Shown: positions 49,328-58,532, counted from the first letter of the stretch. The stretch: DNA of 64,000 nt from Candidatus Ferrigenium altingense (GCA_020621985.1 JAHRYS010000004.1:62001-126000); one strand, 5' to 3'. Numbers and translations: made by a program. The notes: generated from the sequence alone by a model not told the origin.

Positions 49328-49912
49328 ATGAACGCCATATTAAAAGCATTAGTTACCGCCGGCATCGTCGCGTCGCTCAGCCTCAATGCCCAGGCCGCGG
49401 GTATCGCACCCACCGAAACAACCACACCCTACATGCAGGAGCACCTCCAGCGTCTGGAGCGCATGAAGGCCATGACGCCCGAACAGCGCGCCCAGGAACG
49501 CAAGGCGATGCGCGAGGAAGTGCGCAAGCTGACCCCGGAACAGCGCGCCGAACGCCGCAAGGCAATGCGCGAATACTGGGACAAGATGCCCCCCGAAGAA
49601 CGCGCCAAACATCGCGCCGAAAGACGCAAGGAATGGGAAAGCATGACGCCGGAGCAGCGTACCGAGCGCCGCAAGGAGATGCACGAACGCTTCGAGAAAA
49701 TGCCGCCCGAAGAGCGCCGGGAGATGCGCGAGAAGATGAAGAAGCATTGGGAGAGCATGCCGCCCGAGGAACGCGAAGCGCGCCGCAAGGAGATGCACGA
49801 GCGCTTTGAAAAAATGTCGCCGGAAGAGCGCGAGCAATTCAAACGCGACATGGGCAAGCGCGGCGATGCGCCTGCCGATCAGCCCGGCGTCAAGCCGGAT
49901 GAGGCGCGGTGA
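49328..49912 (+). CDS. Periplasmic DUF3106-like repeat protein (Met/Pro/Glu/Arg-rich helices)
   Basis: A 194-residue protein with a signal peptide (1–23, ending AQAAG). The rest is about seven repeats of 16–19 residues built on the phrase M(T/P)PE(Q/E)R, such as MTPEQRAERRKAMRE and MPPEERREMREKMKKHW. These form charged amphipathic helices reminiscent of DUF3106 and, loosely, of CpxP/Spy LTxxQ chaperones. The ribosome site GAAGGAG is strong. Position opposite the OmpR/EnvZ-type pair suggests it may be a regulated envelope-stress target. Binding function is inference; repeats at the DNA level may vary in number between strains. Confidence 0.75.
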   Translation: MNAILKALVTAGIVASLSLNAQAAGIAPTETTTPYMQEHLQRLERMKAMTPEQRAQERKAMREEVRKLTPEQRAERRKAMREYWDKMPPEERAKHRAERRKEWESMTPEQRTERRKEMHERFEKMPPEERREMREKMKKHWESMPPEEREARRKEMHERFEKMSPEEREQFKRDMGKRGDAPADQPGVKPDEAR

Positions 49913-49963
49913 CCTGATTTTTCAACGGTAACCGGGGTTTTCAGCGGCCGGCGGGACGCGGCT

Positions 49964-51280
49964 TTATGCTATCTCCGCCCACAGGTCGTGCGTATCGGAA
50001 TCGGTAATCTTCACTTCGACGAGGTCGCCCACCTTTAACTGCTGGCCGTTTTCGATATACACCAGGCCGTCGATTTCCGGCGCGTCCGCGCTGCTGCGCG
50101 CGATCGCCCCCTCCTCGTCCACCTCATCCACCAGCACGGTGAGAGTCTTGCCGATCTTGCGCTTGAGACGCTCCTCGCTGATTTCCTCCTGCAGCAGCAT
50201 CAGCCTTGCGAGGCGTTCCTGCTGCACTTCGGGCGGGATGTGGTCCGGCAATTCGTTGGCCGCCGCGCCCTCCACCGGCGAATAGGCGAACGCACCGACG
50301 CGATCCAGTTGCGCCTCTTCGATGAAATCCAGCAGCTCCTCAAATTCTTCTTCGGTCTCGCCGGGGAAGCCGACGATGAAGGTGCTGCGCAGCGTCAGCT
50401 CGGGGCAAATCTCGCGCCATTGCTTGATGCGCGCCAGCACGTTGTCGCTGCTGCCGGGGCGCTTCATCAGCTTGAGGATGCGCTGGTTGGCATGCTGGAA
50501 CGGAATATCCAGGTACGGCAGAATCTTGCCCTGCGCCATCAGCGGAACCACTTCGTCCACATGCGGATACGGATACACGTAATGCAGCCGCACCCATACG
50601 CCGAGTTCGCCCAGCGCTGCCGCCAGCTCGGTCATGCGCGTCCTGAGCGGCCTGCCGCCCCAGAAGCCGGTGCGGTATTTAACGTCCACCCCATAAGCAG
50701 AAGTGTCCTGCGAAATCACCAGCAACTCCTTCACCCCCGCGTTGACCAGGCTCTGCGCTTCCTGCATCACATCGCCGACCGGGCGGCTGACCAGGTCGCC
50801 GCGCAGGCTGGGGATGATGCAGAAGGTGCAGCTGTGGTTGCAGCCCTCGGAAATTTTCACGTAGGCGTAATGTTTCGGCGTCAGGCGGATACCCTGCGCG
50901 GGAACCAGATCGGAAAGAGGGTCATGCGGCTTGGGCAAGTGCTGATGCACGACTGCCATCACCTCGTCGGTGGCGTGCGGCCCGGTCACCGCCAGCACCT
51001 TGGGATGCGCCTGCCGCACCACATCGCCTTTCGCGCCGAGGCAGCCAGTGACGATCACCTTGCCGTTTTCGGTCAGCGCTTCACCGATCGCATCCAGCGA
51101 TTCTTCCACCGCGCTGTCGATGAAGCCACAGGTGTTCACGATCACCAGGTCGGAGTCCTGATAGCTGTCTGAAATCAGGTAGCCTTCGGCGCGCAGGCGG
51201 GTGAGGATATGCTCGGAATCCACGGTCGCCTTGGGGCAACCGAGCGAGACAAAGCCGACTTTCGGGATAGCACTATTCAT
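49964..51280 (-). CDS. rimO: Ribosomal protein uS12 methylthiotransferase RimO
   Basis: A 438-residue radical SAM enzyme adding a methylthio group to Asp89 of ribosomal protein S12. The N-terminal UPF0004 domain ([16 protein letters not shown] with cluster cysteines), radical SAM motif CNHSCTFC and C-terminal TRAM domain (about 370–435) are all present. SLGCPK at the start separates RimO from MiaB. It is transcribed with the ZIP transporter gene upstream or alone; the gap is 15 bp, so an operon is likely. Confidence 0.95.
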   Translation of the reverse strand: MNSAIPKVGFVSLGCPKATVDSEHILTRLRAEGYLISDSYQDSDLVIVNTCGFIDSAVEESLDAIGEALTENGKVIVTGCLGAKGDVVRQAHPKVLAVTGPHATDEVMAVVHQHLPKPHDPLSDLVPAQGIRLTPKHYAYVKISEGCNHSCTFCIIPSLRGDLVSRPVGDVMQEAQSLVNAGVKELLVISQDTSAYGVDVKYRTGFWGGRPLRTRMTELAAALGELGVWVRLHYVYPYPHVDEVVPLMAQGKILPYLDIPFQHANQRILKLMKRPGSSDNVLARIKQWREICPELTLRSTFIVGFPGETEEEFEELLDFIEEAQLDRVGAFAYSPVEGAAANELPDHIPPEVQQERLARLMLLQEEISEERLKRKIGKTLTVLVDEVDEEGAIARSSADAPEIDGLVYIENGQQLKVGDLVEVKITDSDTHDLWAEIA

Positions 51281-51295
51281 TATTATTTTCGCCAG

Positions 51296-52054
51296 TTATT
51301 CCGGAACCAGTACGCCAACCAGAAAGATGGAGCCCACTCCCAGCATGATCAGCACCACTTGCTGGAGGGTATCGCGCAGTTGCGTGCGCTTATGCAAGCC
51401 GGGGATTAGGTCGGCAACGGCAACGTAAATCATGCTCGCCGCAGCCAATGCCAGCAAGGTCGGCACGATGCTCTGCACAAACTGCAACGCGAAATAGGCC
51501 AGCACGCCGCCCGCCAGCATCGCCAGACTGGACAGCACGTTGATGCGCAAGGCCTGCGCCTTGCTGTATCCGGAATGCAGCAGGATCAGGAAATCGCCGA
51601 CCTCCTGCGGGATCTCGTGCGCGATGATCGCCATCGCGGTGACGATGCCCAGATGGATGTCGACCAGGAACGCCGCCGCGACGATCACCCCGTCGACAAA
51701 ATTATGGAACGTATCGCCGACCATGATCATCGTGCCGCTGCGGCCATGCGTATCGTGCTCGTGCACCTCGCAATCGTCGTGGTGGCAATGCCGCCACAGC
51801 AGCAGTTTCTCCAGCGTAAAGAACAGCAGGATGCCGGCCAGCACCGTGCCGCTCACCGCCGCCGCGCTGCTGCCCGTCTCCATCGCCTCGGGCAGGATGT
51901 CGAGAAACACCGCACCGAGCAAGGCTCCGATGGCGTAACTGACCAATGAGCCAACCCAATGCGCGCGCGTGCTCAGCGCAAACAGCGCGGCGCACAGGAC
52001 GCTCAGCACGCCGCCCGCGACGCTGGCTGCAATAATCCACAATAGAACCGTCAT
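51296..52054 (-). CDS. ZIP-family divalent metal transporter
   Basis: A 252-residue membrane protein with about eight spans. Metal-site residues are in the conserved helices: GDTFHNFVDGVIVAAAF (span 4) and IIAHEIPQEVGDF (span 5, HEIPQE). A His/Asp-rich loop (HCHHDDCEVHEHDTHG) after span 3 is the usual metal-binding loop. Import of zinc or iron is expected; which metal is uncertain. The start at 52054 begins directly with the first span. It lies 40 bp after thrC and 15 bp before rimO. Confidence 0.9.
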   Translation of the reverse strand: MTVLLWIIAASVAGGVLSVLCAALFALSTRAHWVGSLVSYAIGALLGAVFLDILPEAMETGSSAAAVSGTVLAGILLFFTLEKLLLWRHCHHDDCEVHEHDTHGRSGTMIMVGDTFHNFVDGVIVAAAFLVDIHLGIVTAMAIIAHEIPQEVGDFLILLHSGYSKAQALRINVLSSLAMLAGGVLAYFALQFVQSIVPTLLALAAASMIYVAVADLIPGLHKRTQLRDTLQQVVLIMLGVGSIFLVGVLVPE

Positions 52055-52094
52055 GGGAGGTGCCTGAAAAAACCGGGAACGCAGGTATCGTGAT

Positions 52095-53501
52095 TCACGC
52101 CGGAACCCTTGCCGCAATGAATGCTTTCAACTGATCGACATCCGGCGGCAGCGTGTCGAAGCGTTGCGGCAGGTTTTCGATGTTCTCGTAACCGGCCGGG
52201 CGTTGCGGATCTTGCCCCAGCGCCTCGCGGATGGTTTCCTCGAACTTGGCCGGCAGCGCGGTTTCCAGGCATACCAGCGGGATGCCCGCCTCGCGGTGCT
52301 CCAGCCCGGCCTTCATGCCGTCGGCAGTGTGCGGATCGATCACCACGCCATATTGACTGTGCACGCGGCGGATGGTGGCGATGCGATTGGCGTGGTTGCT
52401 GGTGCCCGAGGCCACGCCGAATTCCTGCACGCGGGCAAAATAAGGTGTCTGGCTCAAATCGAAATAGCCATTCTTTTCCAGTTGCTGCCACAAGCCCTTG
52501 AGGACTTTCGGATCGCGTCCGACCAGGTCGTAGACAAAGCGCTCGAAGTTGGAGGCCTTGGTGATGTCCATCGACGGGCTGCTGGTGTGCATCGTCTCCG
52601 GGCGCGGGCGGTACACCCCGGTCCTGAAAAATTCGTCGAGCACGTCGTTCTCGTTGGTCGCGACGATCAGCTTCGCGATCGGCAAGCCCATCTGGCGCGC
52701 GATATGCCCGGCGCAGACATTGCCGAAATTGCCGGACGGCACGGCAAAGGACACCTGCTCGTCGTTCGTTTTGGTCAGCGCGAAATAAGTCTGGAAATAG
52801 TAAACCGCTTGCGCGACAACGCGCGCCCAGTTGATCGAGTTGACCGTGCCGATCTGGTATTTCTCCTTGAAGGCCAGATCGTTCGACACGGCTTTCACCA
52901 TGTCCTGGCAGGCATCGAACGGCGCGGTAACCGCGATATTGAAGATGTTCGGGTCTTGCAACGAATACATCTGCGCGGTCTGGAACGGGCTCATCTTGCC
53001 GAGCGGCGACAGCATGAACACGCGGATGCCGCGCTTGCCGCGCATCGCGTATTCCGCCGCCGAACCGGTGTCGCCTGAGGTTCCGCCGAGGATATTCAGT
53101 TCCGCGTGATCCCTGGCCAATGCGTACTCGAACAAATTACCGAGCAACTGCATCGCGACATCCTTGAACGCCAGCGTCGGGCCGTAGGACAGGCCGAGGA
53201 TATGCAGGCCGGGTTCCAGGGTTTTGAGCGGCGTGATCTCCTCGCTGCCGAAAGCCTGCGCGGTGTAGGTCCTGGCGATGATAGCTCTAAGATCATCCGC
53301 CGGAATGTCGGTGGCGAAACGGCTGATCACCTCAAACGCCAGCTCGCGGTAATTCATGCCGCGCATCGCCGCGAGTTCGGCTTTGCCCAGCTTCGGGTAA
53401 TGGTCGGGAACCGCCAGCCCGCCGTCGTCGGCTAGGCCGCCGAGCAGGATTTCGGTGAATGGTTTTGCGGCCATGCCGCCACGGGTGCTGGTGTATTTCA
53501 T
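52095..53501 (-). CDS. thrC: Threonine synthase
   Basis: A 468-residue PLP enzyme converting O-phospho-homoserine to threonine. The N-terminal MKYTSTRGG opening, the PLP lysine in GPTLAFKDVAMQ and the phosphate-binding GGTSGDTGSAAEYA mark it. At this length it belongs to the longer, class II threonine synthase group (E. coli/yeast-like), not the short plant-like one. It is downstream of hom on the same strand with a repeat element (53520–53601) between. Together with alaA they form an amino-acid cluster. Confidence 0.95.
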   Translation of the reverse strand: MKYTSTRGGMAAKPFTEILLGGLADDGGLAVPDHYPKLGKAELAAMRGMNYRELAFEVISRFATDIPADDLRAIIARTYTAQAFGSEEITPLKTLEPGLHILGLSYGPTLAFKDVAMQLLGNLFEYALARDHAELNILGGTSGDTGSAAEYAMRGKRGIRVFMLSPLGKMSPFQTAQMYSLQDPNIFNIAVTAPFDACQDMVKAVSNDLAFKEKYQIGTVNSINWARVVAQAVYYFQTYFALTKTNDEQVSFAVPSGNFGNVCAGHIARQMGLPIAKLIVATNENDVLDEFFRTGVYRPRPETMHTSSPSMDITKASNFERFVYDLVGRDPKVLKGLWQQLEKNGYFDLSQTPYFARVQEFGVASGTSNHANRIATIRRVHSQYGVVIDPHTADGMKAGLEHREAGIPLVCLETALPAKFEETIREALGQDPQRPAGYENIENLPQRFDTLPPDVDQLKAFIAARVPA

Positions 53502-53519
53502 TCGGTAAATTCCTCAACG

Positions 53520-53601
53520 GTAGGGCGCAATAACCAACGGGCATTGCGCCGTATGTACGGCAAAACATTCGGTGCAATGCGCTACGCTTATTGCACCCTA
53601 C
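53520..53601. repeat. GTAGGGCGCAATAA inverted-repeat element
   Basis: GTAGGGCGCAATAA (53520–53533) is inverted at 53588–53601 with one mismatch. Between them are GGGCATTGCGCC and GGTGCAATGCGC, so the hairpin is nested. The 82-bp element fills most of the hom–thrC gap, and is a relative of the copies at 28047, 54929, 56243 and 56732. Confidence 0.8.
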
Positions 53602-53607
53602 GAGCTC

Positions 53608-54918
53608 TTAGCCAAGTTGCTCCAGCCGCAGGCGCGTCACCTTGCCCGCCACCACCGGCAGCGCTTCCATTTTCTTGATCGCCGCATTGATGCGCTTCTC
53701 GCGCGTCTGGTGGGTGAGCAGGATCAGGTCGGTCTGCTCTTCGCCTTCGCCCGGTTCTTTCTGGATTACCGCGTCGATGGAAATCTGCTCGTCGGCGAGG
53801 ATGCGCGTGATGTCGGCCAGAACTCCTGGTTTATCAACCACGCGCAGGCGCAGGTAGTAGCTGGTGGTGACCTCGTCCATCGGCAGGATCGGCAGGTCGG
53901 ACAACTGGTCCGGCTGGAACGCGAGATGCGGCACGCGGTGTTCCGGATCGGCGGTGTGCATGCGCGTGACGTCGACAAGATCGGCGATCACCGCGCTGGC
54001 GGTGGGCTCCGCGCCCGCGCCCTTGCCGTAATACAGCGTCGAGCCGACCGCGTCGCCCTGCACCAGCACCGCGTTCATCGCGCCTTCGACGTTGGCAATC
54101 AGGCGTTTGGCCGGGATCAGCGTCGGATGCACGCGCAGCTCCACGCCTTCATCGGTGCGTTTGGTGATGCCGAGTAATTTAATGCGATAACCGAGCTGTT
54201 CGGCGTATTTGATGTCGGTCGCATCCAGTTTTGAAATCCCCTCGATATACGCCTTGTCGAACTGCATCGGAATGCCGAACGCAAGCGCGGACAGGATGGT
54301 GATCTTGTGCGCCGCATCCACGCCTTCGATGTCGAAGGTCGGGTCGGCCTCGGCGTAGCCGAGGCGCTGTGCCTCTTTCAGCACTGTGTCGAAGCTCAGG
54401 CCCTTGTCGCGCATCTCGGACAGGATGAAATTGGTCGTGCCGTTGATGATCCCGGCGATCCACTCGATGCGGTTCGCGCTCAGGCCTTCGCGCAGCGCCT
54501 TGATGATCGGAATACCGCCCGCCACCGCTGCCTCGAACGCGACCATCACGCCCTTGTCCTGCGCGGCCTTGAATATCTCGTTGCCGTGCGTCGCGAGCAA
54601 GGCCTTGTTCGCGGTGACCACATGCTTGCCGTTCGCAATCGCTTTCAGCACCAGCTCTTTCGCCACGCCATAGCCGCCGATCAGCTCGACGACGATATCC
54701 ACTTCCGGGTCGCTCACCACCGAAAATGCGTCGTCGGTAATGCGGCATGCGCCGCCGGTGACCTGCTTCGCCAGCTCCAGATTCTTGTCCGCGACTACGG
54801 TGATGCGGATCGGGCGCCCGGCGCGGCGCGCGATCTCTTCCGCATTGCGTTTAAGCACGGTGAAAGTGCCACCGCCGACTGTACCGATGCCGAGGAGTCC
54901 TACGTTGATTGGTTTCAT
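53608..54918 (-). CDS. hom: Homoserine dehydrogenase
   Basis: A 436-residue NAD(P)-dependent enzyme reducing aspartate semialdehyde to homoserine. The Rossmann motif GLLGIGTVGGGT, the catalytic region GIINGTTNFILS and GYAEADPTFDIEG are clear. A C-terminal ACT domain (about 350–430, YLRLRVVDKPGVLADITRIL) suggests threonine feedback. It is monofunctional, not fused to aspartokinase. It stands between alaA and thrC in the same direction, which is the common Betaproteobacterial order. Confidence 0.96.
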   Translation of the reverse strand: MKPINVGLLGIGTVGGGTFTVLKRNAEEIARRAGRPIRITVVADKNLELAKQVTGGACRITDDAFSVVSDPEVDIVVELIGGYGVAKELVLKAIANGKHVVTANKALLATHGNEIFKAAQDKGVMVAFEAAVAGGIPIIKALREGLSANRIEWIAGIINGTTNFILSEMRDKGLSFDTVLKEAQRLGYAEADPTFDIEGVDAAHKITILSALAFGIPMQFDKAYIEGISKLDATDIKYAEQLGYRIKLLGITKRTDEGVELRVHPTLIPAKRLIANVEGAMNAVLVQGDAVGSTLYYGKGAGAEPTASAVIADLVDVTRMHTADPEHRVPHLAFQPDQLSDLPILPMDEVTTSYYLRLRVVDKPGVLADITRILADEQISIDAVIQKEPGEGEEQTDLILLTHQTREKRINAAIKKMEALPVVAGKVTRLRLEQLG

Positions 54919-54928
54919 TTATTTCCTT

Positions 54929-55002
54929 CGTAGGGGCGTATGACAATACGCCCTATTATGCTTATCTCTGCCATCGAGGGCGTATTGCCATACGCCCCTA
55001 CG
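54929..55002. repeat. GTAGGGGCG-family inverted repeat, nested hairpins
   Basis: CGTAGGGGCGTATG (54929–54942) is inverted exactly at 54989–55002, and CAATACGCCCT (54944–54954) exactly at 54977–54987. The element fills the alaA–hom gap right up to the alaA stop codon (55003–55005). Confidence 0.88.
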
Positions 55003-56229
55003 TTATGTCCCATGCCGCTTGCGGTAGCTTTCCAGAAAACGCGCAATGCGCCCGATCGCTTCGACCAGGTCATCCACATTGGGCAGGAACACCACACGTA
55101 TGTGGTCGGGGTGTATCCAGTTGAAGCCGCTGCCCTGTACCACCAAGACCTTCTCCGCTTCGAGCAATTCCAGGATGAATTTCTGGTCGTCCTCGATTGG
55201 GTAGATTTTCGGGTCGAGGCGCGGGAACAGATACAGCGCGGCCTTCGGCTTGACGCAGGTCACGCCGGGAATCGCGGTAAGCAGTTGGTAGGCCAGATCG
55301 CGCTGTTTGCACAGCCGCCCGTTTGGTGCGACCAGATCGTTGATGCTCTGATAGCCGCCCAGCGCGGTCTGGATCGCGAACTGGCCGGGTACGTTGGAAC
55401 ACAGCCGCATCGAGGCCAGGATGGTCAGGCCGTTGATGTAATCCTGAGCGTGCTTCTTCTCGCCCGACACGACCATCCAGCCGGCGCGATAGCCGCAGGC
55501 GCGATAATTTTTCGACAGGCCGTTCAGCGTGAGGAACAGCACATCATCGGCCATTGAGGCGATCGAGGTATGCGTCGCGCCGTCATACAGCATCTTGTCG
55601 TAGATCTCGTCGGCAAAAATAATCAGTTCGTATTCGCGCGCGATCTCCACGACCTCGCGCAGCAGCTCATCGGAATACAGCGCGCCGGTCGGATTGTTCG
55701 GGTTGATGATGACGATGGCGCGGGTGTTCGGCGTGATCTTGCTGCGCATGTCGGCCAGGTCCGGCATCCACCCGTTCTGCTCATCGCAGATGTAATGGCG
55801 CGGTGTGCCGCCTGCCAGCGTGACTGCTGCCGTCCACAGCGGATAATCCGGCGCGGGCACCAGCACTTCGTCGCCGGTGTTGAGCAGCCCCTGCATCGCC
55901 ATCACGATCAGCTCGGACGCGCCGTTGCCGATGTAGATATCCTCCAGCCCGACACCCCTGATGTTCTTCGACTGACAGTAATGCATGATCGCCTTGCGCG
56001 CCGCGAACATGCCCTTGGAATCGGAATAGCCGGACGAATTCGGCATGTTCAGGATCACATCGCGCTGAATTTCTTCCGGCGCCTCAAAACCAAATGGCGC
56101 GAGGTTGCCGATGTTCAGCTTGATAATGCGCTGCCCCTCCTCCTCCATCTGCTTGGCGCGCTCCATCACCGGCCCGCGGATGTCGTAGCACACGTTGGAG
56201 AGCTTGGTCGATTTCAATATTGGTTTCAC
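55003..56229 (-). CDS. alaA: Alanine-synthesising aminotransferase (AlaA type)
   Basis: A 408-residue class I aminotransferase, predicted to transfer amino groups between glutamate and pyruvate. The PLP lysine is in LNGLSKNYRACGYRAGW, and NPNNPTGALYS and YIGNGASELIVMAMQ are family stretches. The N-terminus KSTKLSNVCYDIRGP is that of AlaA. The start is a GTG at 56229 with AGGTGA upstream. It is first gene of alaA–hom–thrC. Substrate specificity is inferred from similarity and context. Confidence 0.9.
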   Translation of the reverse strand: MKPILKSTKLSNVCYDIRGPVMERAKQMEEEGQRIIKLNIGNLAPFGFEAPEEIQRDVILNMPNSSGYSDSKGMFAARKAIMHYCQSKNIRGVGLEDIYIGNGASELIVMAMQGLLNTGDEVLVPAPDYPLWTAAVTLAGGTPRHYICDEQNGWMPDLADMRSKITPNTRAIVIINPNNPTGALYSDELLREVVEIAREYELIIFADEIYDKMLYDGATHTSIASMADDVLFLTLNGLSKNYRACGYRAGWMVVSGEKKHAQDYINGLTILASMRLCSNVPGQFAIQTALGGYQSINDLVAPNGRLCKQRDLAYQLLTAIPGVTCVKPKAALYLFPRLDPKIYPIEDDQKFILELLEAEKVLVVQGSGFNWIHPDHIRVVFLPNVDDLVEAIGRIARFLESYRKRHGT

Positions 56230-56242
56230 GGTTCACCTATGC

Positions 56243-56266
56243 GGGCGCGATAAATCGCGCCCCTAC
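56243..56266. repeat. GTAGGGGCG-family repeat, single half element
   Basis: GGGCGCGAT–AA–ATCGCGCCC (56243–56262) followed by CTAC is one hairpin arm of the family seen complete at 56732–56793. It sits just upstream of alaA. Confidence 0.75.
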
Positions 56267-56359
56267 ATGATAAAATTCTGCATGAAGCAGCAAGGGGCGC
56301 GATTTTACCCGTGCCGCCCCCGCACAGCAAATGCCATACAACATAAGAAGGACACGTCT

Positions 56360-56728
56360 TTGAAACTGCGTCAGGCCAATCTCGGCGATACCAAACTGTT
56401 TACCGCACACGGTGCGGGCCATGTCATGGTCAGCGGCGAGCGCCATGACCGCAGCATCGTGGTGCTGGCGGAAGAGGTGCGCAGCGATTGGGATGCCGCC
56501 GGTTTCGATGCGTTGAACGAAACCCATTTCACCTATTTCCTCGCATTCAAACCGGACGTATTGCTGCTCGGCACCGGCGAACAGCAACGCTTCCCGCACC
56601 CGCGCCTGTACCGCGCGCTGACCGATGCGGGCATCGGCGTGGAATGCATGACCACCCCGGCGGCGTGCCGCACCTATAACATACTGGTAGCGGAAGGCCG
56701 CAGAGTGGTCGCGGCGATATTGTTTTGA
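56360..56728 (+). CDS. Mth938-like domain protein (NDUFAF3/DUF498 family)
   Basis: A 122-residue single-domain protein. Stretches LLLGTGEQQRFPHP and GIGVECMTTPAACRTYNILVAEGRRVVAAIL are typical of the Mth938/DUF498 fold. The mitochondrial relative NDUFAF3 is a complex I assembly factor; the bacterial function is not settled. The start is taken as TTG at 56360 with AAGAAGGA upstream, because the family begins at this point and no ATG is available. It is divergent from alaA and followed by moxR after a repeat element. Confidence 0.82.
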   Translation: MKLRQANLGDTKLFTAHGAGHVMVSGERHDRSIVVLAEEVRSDWDAAGFDALNETHFTYFLAFKPDVLLLGTGEQQRFPHPRLYRALTDAGIGVECMTTPAACRTYNILVAEGRRVVAAILF

Positions 56729-56731
56729 ACT

Positions 56732-56793
56732 GTAGGGGCGCGATTTATCGCGCCCTCCCAATAAATTCAGGGCGTGATGAATCGCGCCCCTAC
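56732..56793. repeat. GTAGGGGCG-family inverted repeat, full copy
   Basis: GTAGGGGCGCGATTTATC… (from 56732) is inverted at the right end as …ATCGCGCCCCTAC (to 56793), with internal GGGCG/CGCCC arms. It separates the Mth938-like gene from moxR, whose start is 12 bp further on. Confidence 0.85.
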
Positions 56794-56804
56794 AAATAAT
56801 CTAT

Positions 56805-57737
56805 ATGAGCCAATCCCTGAAAAACGTCATCCGCCAGGCCGAACAGATCATCCTCGGCAAGCCGCAGCAGATCCGCCTCGCGCTCGCCTGCCTGCTGGCG
56901 CGCGGCCATCTGCTCATCGAAGACATGCCCGGCGTCGGCAAGACCACGCTGGCACAGGTGCTGGCGCGCACGCTTGACTTGCAGTTCCGGCGTATCCAGT
57001 TCACCAGCGACCTGCTGCCCGCCGACATCCTCGGTGTGTCGGTATACCAGCGCGGCGGTTCCGATTCGACCGGCGGAAGATTCGAATTCCACCCCGGCCC
57101 GATTTTCGCGCAAATGATCCTGGCGGACGAAGTGAACCGCGCCACGCCCAAGGCACAGAGCGCGTTGCTGGAAGCGATGGAAGAGCAGCAGGTAACCATC
57201 GAAGGCACGACGCGCGCCCTGCCCGCGCCGTTCTTCGTCATCGCCACGCAAAACCCGCTGCATCAGATCGGCACCTTCCCGCTGCCGGAATCGCAGCTGG
57301 ACCGCTTCCTGATGCGCATCCAGATGGGCTACCCCGATGCGCAGGCAGAGCGCGGCCTGCTGTCCGGCGTGGATCGGCGCGAGATCATCGCCCACCTCAG
57401 CCCGCAAATGGAAAGCGCGGAACTGCTGGCGCTGCAACAGCGCGTCAAACAGGTATTCGTCTCCCCCGCGCTGCTCGACTACCTTCAGGCCATCCTGCGC
57501 CATACGCGCGAAGCGGCGCGTTACACGCACGGCCTCAGCCCGCGCGCCGGGCTTGCGCTGCTCTCCGCCGCACGCGCCTGGGCATTGCTCGACGAGCGCG
57601 AAGCGGTCATCCCGGAAGACGTGCAGGCGGTCCTGTCAGGTGTGGTCAGCCACCGCCTGCAGGCGGTCGGCGAATACCAGAAACAAAACAGCGATACGCT
57701 GGCGCGCGAATTGATCGAGGCGGTCGCAATCCCGTAA
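56805..57737 (+). CDS. MoxR-family AAA+ ATPase
   Basis: A 310-residue AAA+ chaperone-like ATPase. Walker A MPGVGKT is at 41–47, Walker B FAQMILADEVNRATPKAQSALLEAMEE follows, sensor 1 is in ATQNPL, and the C-terminal lid domain has SPRAGLALLSAARAWA. MoxR proteins usually work with DUF58 and transglutaminase/VWA partners to mature other proteins. Here those partners start 1.5 kb later (59219 and 60175), separated by a diguanylate cyclase and a regulator gene. It starts at ATG 56805 with a weak ribosome site. Confidence 0.92.
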   Translation: MSQSLKNVIRQAEQIILGKPQQIRLALACLLARGHLLIEDMPGVGKTTLAQVLARTLDLQFRRIQFTSDLLPADILGVSVYQRGGSDSTGGRFEFHPGPIFAQMILADEVNRATPKAQSALLEAMEEQQVTIEGTTRALPAPFFVIATQNPLHQIGTFPLPESQLDRFLMRIQMGYPDAQAERGLLSGVDRREIIAHLSPQMESAELLALQQRVKQVFVSPALLDYLQAILRHTREAARYTHGLSPRAGLALLSAARAWALLDEREAVIPEDVQAVLSGVVSHRLQAVGEYQKQNSDTLARELIEAVAIP

Positions 57738-57814
57738 GTTGCATGACCACGGCTGGCCCGGCAGCCAGCATCAGCGACCGTTCAAACATCTCATGCCGAA
57801 TTCAGGTGTCGGAT

Positions 57815-58435
57815 TTACTGTGCTGCAACGCAAACCCGGTTGCGCCCGGCGCGCTTCGCATCGTAGAGAGCCTTATCCACGAGATTAAGAAGAGTGTCCA
57901 GGTTGTCATCCTTGGCGTTACGGGAGGCACACCCGATGGATACCGAAAAATGAAGCGGGGAATGCATCTCTAAAGGCACGCCCGTGCTCTCGATGGCGCC
58001 CCTCAAACGCTCTGCCAATTGAGGCGCTGTTGCAGGCGGTGTTTCCGGCAATAATATCGCAAATTCCTCACCGCCCCATCGCCCGACAATATCAAACTCA
58101 CGCAGGACCATTTTGCATGTTTCGCATAAAGCCTGAAGGACAATATCTCCAGCTTGATGACCATAAACGTCGTTGACTTCCTTGAAGCAGTCTATATCCA
58201 TCATCAGTATCGAAAGCGGCTTACCATAACGCGACGAGCGAGCCATTTCCACCTCAGCCATTTCGACAAAATAGCGGCGGTTCGCGACACCGGTAAGATG
58301 GTCGAAACGCGCCAAATATTCCACTTCCCGATAATGCCCGCTTATTGCCTCAAATAAATTGCGCATTTTCCCATCTGGCACGACGAAGTCTGTGCCCATG
58401 TAATGTTGCAGTTGGTAACTCAACAAGGGGTGCAT
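57815..58435 (-). CDS. Small soluble diguanylate cyclase (GGDEF domain)
   Basis: A 206-residue protein with a short N-terminal helical segment and one GGDEF domain. The active site is GGEEF at 121–125, preceded by an RxxD inhibitory site (R112–D115) five residues upstream, and by HLTGVANRRYF and MMDIDCFKEVND. It should therefore make c-di-GMP with product inhibition. It has no sensor or membrane span. The start at 58435 is preferred; a TTG at 58498 is the alternative. It lies on the strand opposite to moxR and divergent from the HTH gene, so the pair looks inserted into the moxR cluster. Confidence 0.88.
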   Translation of the reverse strand: MHPLLSYQLQHYMGTDFVVPDGKMRNLFEAISGHYREVEYLARFDHLTGVANRRYFVEMAEVEMARSSRYGKPLSILMMDIDCFKEVNDVYGHQAGDIVLQALCETCKMVLREFDIVGRWGGEEFAILLPETPPATAPQLAERLRGAIESTGVPLEMHSPLHFSVSIGCASRNAKDDNLDTLLNLVDKALYDAKRAGRNRVCVAAQ

Positions 58436-58482
58436 GACATTAAACCCGGATAGTGGATTGCAGATTTTAATCCTACTTACAG

Positions 58483-58516
58483 TTACTGTCAAAGACAACT
58501 GATAATTACTGTCAAA
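58483..58516. promoter_or_regulatory. Directly repeated TTACTGTCAAA sites between dgc and the HTH gene
   Basis: TTACTGTCAAA occurs at 58483–58493 and 58506–58516, start to start 23 bp, about two helical turns. CAGTTACTG within the first copy is itself palindromic. The pair lies in the 97-bp divergent region between the cyclase and the regulator and would suit binding of the regulator to control both. This is inference from spacing. Confidence 0.4.
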
Positions 58517-58532
58517 ATGTTAATTTCGCTTT

